Shown here piece by piece: positions 61,349 through 64,000 of a DNA stretch of 64,000 bases. The DNA comes from SpSt-398 sp041752235 (GTDB taxonomy: Bacteria > Bacteroidota > Bacteroidia > Chitinophagales > Chitinophagaceae). Numbering within the stretch: position 1 is the stretch's first letter; each line of letters opens with the position of its first letter. The translations under genes were made by a program, and so were the position numbers. Location: positions 1 through 64,000 of the forward strand of contig JBGSHM010000002.1 of the NCBI GenBank assembly GCA_041752235.1, read 5' to 3'. The notes under the pieces were generated by a model, which had not been told where the DNA came from, ran no database searches, and saw only the letters and a program-made list of their open reading frames with translations.

Positions 61349-63091
61349 TTATAAACTGCGTTTTTTCATTTGGTCAATGATGTATTCACAGGCGCGCATG
61401 CTCAGCGCCAGAATGGTCCAGGTGATATTCTTGTCGGCCTGCGAAGTAAAGGCTGCGCCATCCACCACAAAAAGGTTTTTACAATCATGGGCCTGGTTCC
61501 AACCATTCAGCGCCGATGTTTTGGCATTGCTTCCCATCCTTGCTGTTCCTGCCTCATGGATGATCTCACCTGGCTTGGAAATACCCCAGTCATTCTCGGG
61601 GCCATCGGTATCACCCCAGGTGATGACAGCACCCATGGCATCCATGATCTCTTTAAAGGTCTCCTTCATGTGCCTGGCCTGTTTGATCTCATGTTCGCTC
61701 CATTTCACATGAAAACGTAAAACAGGTATACCATAACGGTCAACCACATTGGGATCAATTTCGCAATAATTATCCGCGGTAGGAATGGCTTCACCACGTC
61801 CTGCCATACCTACACCCGCGCCATAGAAATAGCGGTAATCTTCTTTAAGTGATTTGCCATAACCACCAGCCTGTTTTTGTACCCCGTTTACTTTGTACTT
61901 GCCATTGAGGCCATGAATATCCCAACCAAAACCATAAGCTGGCTGACTCATGCCACCCCAATACTCAATATGATACCCACGGGGGAAATCCAATTTTTTA
62001 TTGTCTAACCACCAGGGGGAATAAACGTGCATACCACCCACACCGTCTTCATTATATCGTTTACGGCCGAGCAGATCGGGGAGGATGCCCCCCATCGCGG
62101 CCCCGGTTGAATCATGCAGGTATTTTCCGACTACACCACTTGAATTGGCAATGCCATTGGGGTGACGCGGTGATTTGGAGTTGAGCATGATCCGGGAGGT
62201 TTCGCAGGCACTTGCAGCCAGGATCACCGTGCGCCCGGTTACCTGATACTCCTGCATATCCGCTTTGTTTATGTAAGAAACTCCGGTGGCCAATCCTTCT
62301 TTGTCCGTAAGCACTTCACGCACCATGGCTTCGGTCACCACATCAATATTGCCTGTTTTTAAAGCCGGATTGATCAATACGTTCGAAGAGGAAAAATCGG
62401 CTTTGGCAATGCTGCAATTGCGGCTGCATTGTGAACAATAGAAACATTCACCGCGGTCCTCATTGATCTTTTTGGTTAAAATGGAAAGGCGGGAGGGAAT
62501 GACTCTGACTCCGGCTTTTTGCGCCGCATTCTTAATGAACAATTCATGCAGACGAGGTTTGGGAGGAGGCAGGAAAAAACCATCGGGATCATTTTCCAAT
62601 CCTTCATTGGTACCAAAAACCCCAATGAGTTTATCCACCCGGTCATAGTACGGCTTTACGTCCTCATATCCGATCGGCCAATCGTCACCCAGGCCGTCGA
62701 TACTTCTTCGTTTAAAATCTTTGGGGCCAAATCGCAACGAGATACGCCCCCAGTGGTTGGTACGTCCACCCACCATTCGCGCACGCCACCAATCCCACTG
62801 CGTACCATCTTTTTTGGTATAAGGTTCTCCCTCCAGGTCCCAGCCTCCATAACAAGCATCAAAATCACCAAATGGTCGGTACTTGGTGGAAGCACCACGA
62901 CGGGGAGAATCCCAGGGGTTCTTTAATTGGGTAATATTTTTCTGGGGATCATAGGCATGCCCGGCTTCGAGCAGACAAACCTTTAATCCGGCATTGGCAA
63001 GCGTATAGGCGGCCATACCACCACCGGCTCCAGACCCAACAATGACAGCGTCGTATGACTTTGGCGTTTTCTTTATTTGGAGATCTCCCAT
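61349..63091 (-). CDS. GMC-family FAD oxidoreductase (gluconate/sugar dehydrogenase catalytic subunit type)
   Basis: 580 residues. FAD-binding GxGxxG is VIVGSGAGGGMAAYTLANAG, with the acidic partner in CLLEAGHAYDP. GGRTNHWGRISLRFGPKDF is the second FAD contact. GMC C-terminal motif IHEAGTARMGSNAKTSALN (active His) and KNITWTILAL (Asn/His partner) are present. An unusual Cys cluster (ECFYCSQCSRNCSIAK, spacing C-x2-C-x2-C-x3-C) could hold an iron-sulphur cluster as in some bacterial FAD glucose/fructose dehydrogenases. No signal peptide, so export probably uses the Tat leader of the subunit 3 partner. No cytochrome gene is adjacent. Confidence 0.93.
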   Translation of the reverse strand: MGDLQIKKTPKSYDAVIVGSGAGGGMAAYTLANAGLKVCLLEAGHAYDPQKNITQLKNPWDSPRRGASTKYRPFGDFDACYGGWDLEGEPYTKKDGTQWDWWRARMVGGRTNHWGRISLRFGPKDFKRRSIDGLGDDWPIGYEDVKPYYDRVDKLIGVFGTNEGLENDPDGFFLPPPKPRLHELFIKNAAQKAGVRVIPSRLSILTKKINEDRGECFYCSQCSRNCSIAKADFSSSNVLINPALKTGNIDVVTEAMVREVLTDKEGLATGVSYINKADMQEYQVTGRTVILAASACETSRIMLNSKSPRHPNGIANSSGVVGKYLHDSTGAAMGGILPDLLGRKRYNEDGVGGMHVYSPWWLDNKKLDFPRGYHIEYWGGMSQPAYGFGWDIHGLNGKYKVNGVQKQAGGYGKSLKEDYRYFYGAGVGMAGRGEAIPTADNYCEIDPNVVDRYGIPVLRFHVKWSEHEIKQARHMKETFKEIMDAMGAVITWGDTDGPENDWGISKPGEIIHEAGTARMGSNAKTSALNGWNQAHDCKNLFVVDGAAFTSQADKNITWTILALSMRACEYIIDQMKKRSL

Positions 63092-63209
63092 GTTATGTTA
63101 ATAAGTGGTGGTGAATTTACAGAAAAACAAGAATAAAAAATCGCAAATCATCAATTCCTGTATGCCTATTTTATCCAACCTTTGTATAGGTTCTGCCAAA
63201 TTCCCCAAT

Positions 63210-64000
63210 ATGAAGAAATTCCTGCTTTTCACCCTATTGCTCTCCACCATGTCTGCATCCACAAAGTCGCAATCGATCTCCTTTGCCGAATATCCGGTCT
63301 ATGATGGCACCGATCTGGGTTTAACCTATACTCCACTGGCCAGTTCATTTCGGGTCTGGGCCCCCCTGGCCGATTCGGCCCGTATTCGTTTTTATGCCGA
63401 GGGAGTAGGGGGAGATCCCATGGAAACAAAAAACATGATGGCGGATGAAGGCGGCACCTGGATTTATGCCACCACCGGTGACCTGAAAGGAAGGTTTTAT
63501 GTTTTCCAGGTTAAACGCAAAGGAAAATGGAGTGCGGAGGTTCCTGATCCCTATGCCAGGGCGGTTGGGGTAAATGGGAAAAGAGCCCAGGTGATCGATC
63601 TGGCCAAAACAAACCCAACAAAATGGTCGAGGGAAAAAAGCCCTGTCTTTCAAAAGAAAACCGATGCGGTCTTGTATGAATTGCAGGTAAGAGATGCCAG
63701 CATTCACAGCAGTTCGGGCATCCACCAAAAAGGTAAATACCTGGGGTTAACTAAAAAGAAAACGGGCAATGCAGAAGGACTTTCTACCGGGCTTGACCAT
63801 ATCCGCGAACTTGGTGTCACCCATGTGCATCTGCTTCCTTCCTTTGATTTTTATTCCATTGATGAGTCCAGGTTGGAACTTCCCCAATACAATTGGGGAT
63901 ATGATCCGCTAAACTACAATACACCCGATGGATCCTTTTCCAGCAATCCCTCTGATGGCACAGCCAGGATCAGAGAATTCAAACAATTGGTGAGGACCTT
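63210..64000 (+). CDS. pulA: Secreted type I pullulanase, 5' part (runs off the window)
   Basis: The frame is open from the ATG at 63210 to the window edge (263 codons and counting). Signal peptide (MKKFLLFTLLLSTMSASTKS). A CBM48-like N-terminal domain follows (LTYTPLASSFRVWAPLADSA, GRFYVFQVKRKGKW, VPDPYARAVGVNGKRAQVID). Then comes the start of the GH13 barrel with AVLYELQVRDASIH, GVTHVHLLPSFDF and the pullulanase signature YNWGYDPLNYNTPDGSFS. It debranches alpha-1,6 links in glycogen or pullulan. It is divergent from the GMC operon with a 118-bp gap between. Confidence 0.9.
   Translation, partial: MKKFLLFTLLLSTMSASTKSQSISFAEYPVYDGTDLGLTYTPLASSFRVWAPLADSARIRFYAEGVGGDPMETKNMMADEGGTWIYATTGDLKGRFYVFQVKRKGKWSAEVPDPYARAVGVNGKRAQVIDLAKTNPTKWSREKSPVFQKKTDAVLYELQVRDASIHSSSGIHQKGKYLGLTKKKTGNAEGLSTGLDHIRELGVTHVHLLPSFDFYSIDESRLELPQYNWGYDPLNYNTPDGSFSSNPSDGTARIREFKQLVRT

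Noticed and set aside
63345..63728. Minus-strand frame in the last kilobase
   Set aside because: It is antisense to the pullulanase, whose frame is open from its signal peptide to the window end and contains YNWGYDP.

Overview
The window is chromosomal DNA from a Bacteroidota bacterium, most likely a Chitinophagaceae relative. Several things point there. Perfect Bacteroidota-type -7 boxes (TAnnTTTG) lie upstream of metK, rpsO, plsY, tRNA-His and others. Lineage-typical families are present: DUF4270 lipoprotein, GSCFA protein, split glycogen synthase-like protein, PorT/OmpA fusion, TonB-dependent receptor with an OMP_b-brl_3-type barrel, T9SS C-terminal sorting domain, GH97 and an EF-G paralogue. 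This is a reading of the sequence without database searches.

Region 1 (1-4275) is an AT-rich accessory island. It holds the 3' end of an Rhs-repeat protein with a variable tip, a small secreted protein directly behind it, a truncated primase-associated P-loop ATPase, and another small secreted protein. Two related palindromic elements are interleaved. One (2650-3401) carries a decayed REP-associated tyrosine transposase (RAYT). The other (4044-4159) is the same pair of ends without the transposase, so it looks like a REPIN/MITE derivative.

Region 2 (4276-22005) has a GH97 glycosidase, an FtsE-like ATPase, a minus-strand surface-polysaccharide operon (Gfo/Idh dehydrogenase plus two GT4 glycosyltransferases with ATGA overlaps), a TonB-dependent receptor, a DUF445 protein, tRNA-His, the tail-specific protease Prc, a DinB-family protein, a large-insert subtilase, an OmpA/TSP3 outer membrane protein and an ALDH7-like dehydrogenase.

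Region 3 (22088-28720) is a tight minus-strand run: panC, panD, an LPG-synthase-type membrane protein, heptose-1-P adenylyltransferase, ppk1, ppx/gppA and panB. It combines pantothenate synthesis, polyphosphate metabolism and LPS heptose supply.

Region 4 (28843-49420) is mostly housekeeping. Plus-strand genes are a glycogen synthase-like protein, DUF4270 lipoprotein, metK, Nudix-rlmB-HMG-CoA lyase-GSCFA, rpsO-pnp-prmA, plsY, an M48 lipoprotein and an EF-G paralogue. Minus-strand genes are galM, miaE-like and dnaG.

Region 5 (49708-64000) starts with two large PAS sensor kinases, the first split by a single in-frame TGA. It continues with a possible NlpC-like secreted protein coupled to a secreted LRR protein, a T9SS-sorted protein, another cell-surface protein, and a Tat-exported oxidoreductase cluster (GMC flavoenzyme, gluconate dehydrogenase subunit 3-like lipoprotein, Gfo/Idh). 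The window ends inside a secreted type I pullulanase. Intergenic DNA carries several short degenerate repeat families and long palindromes.
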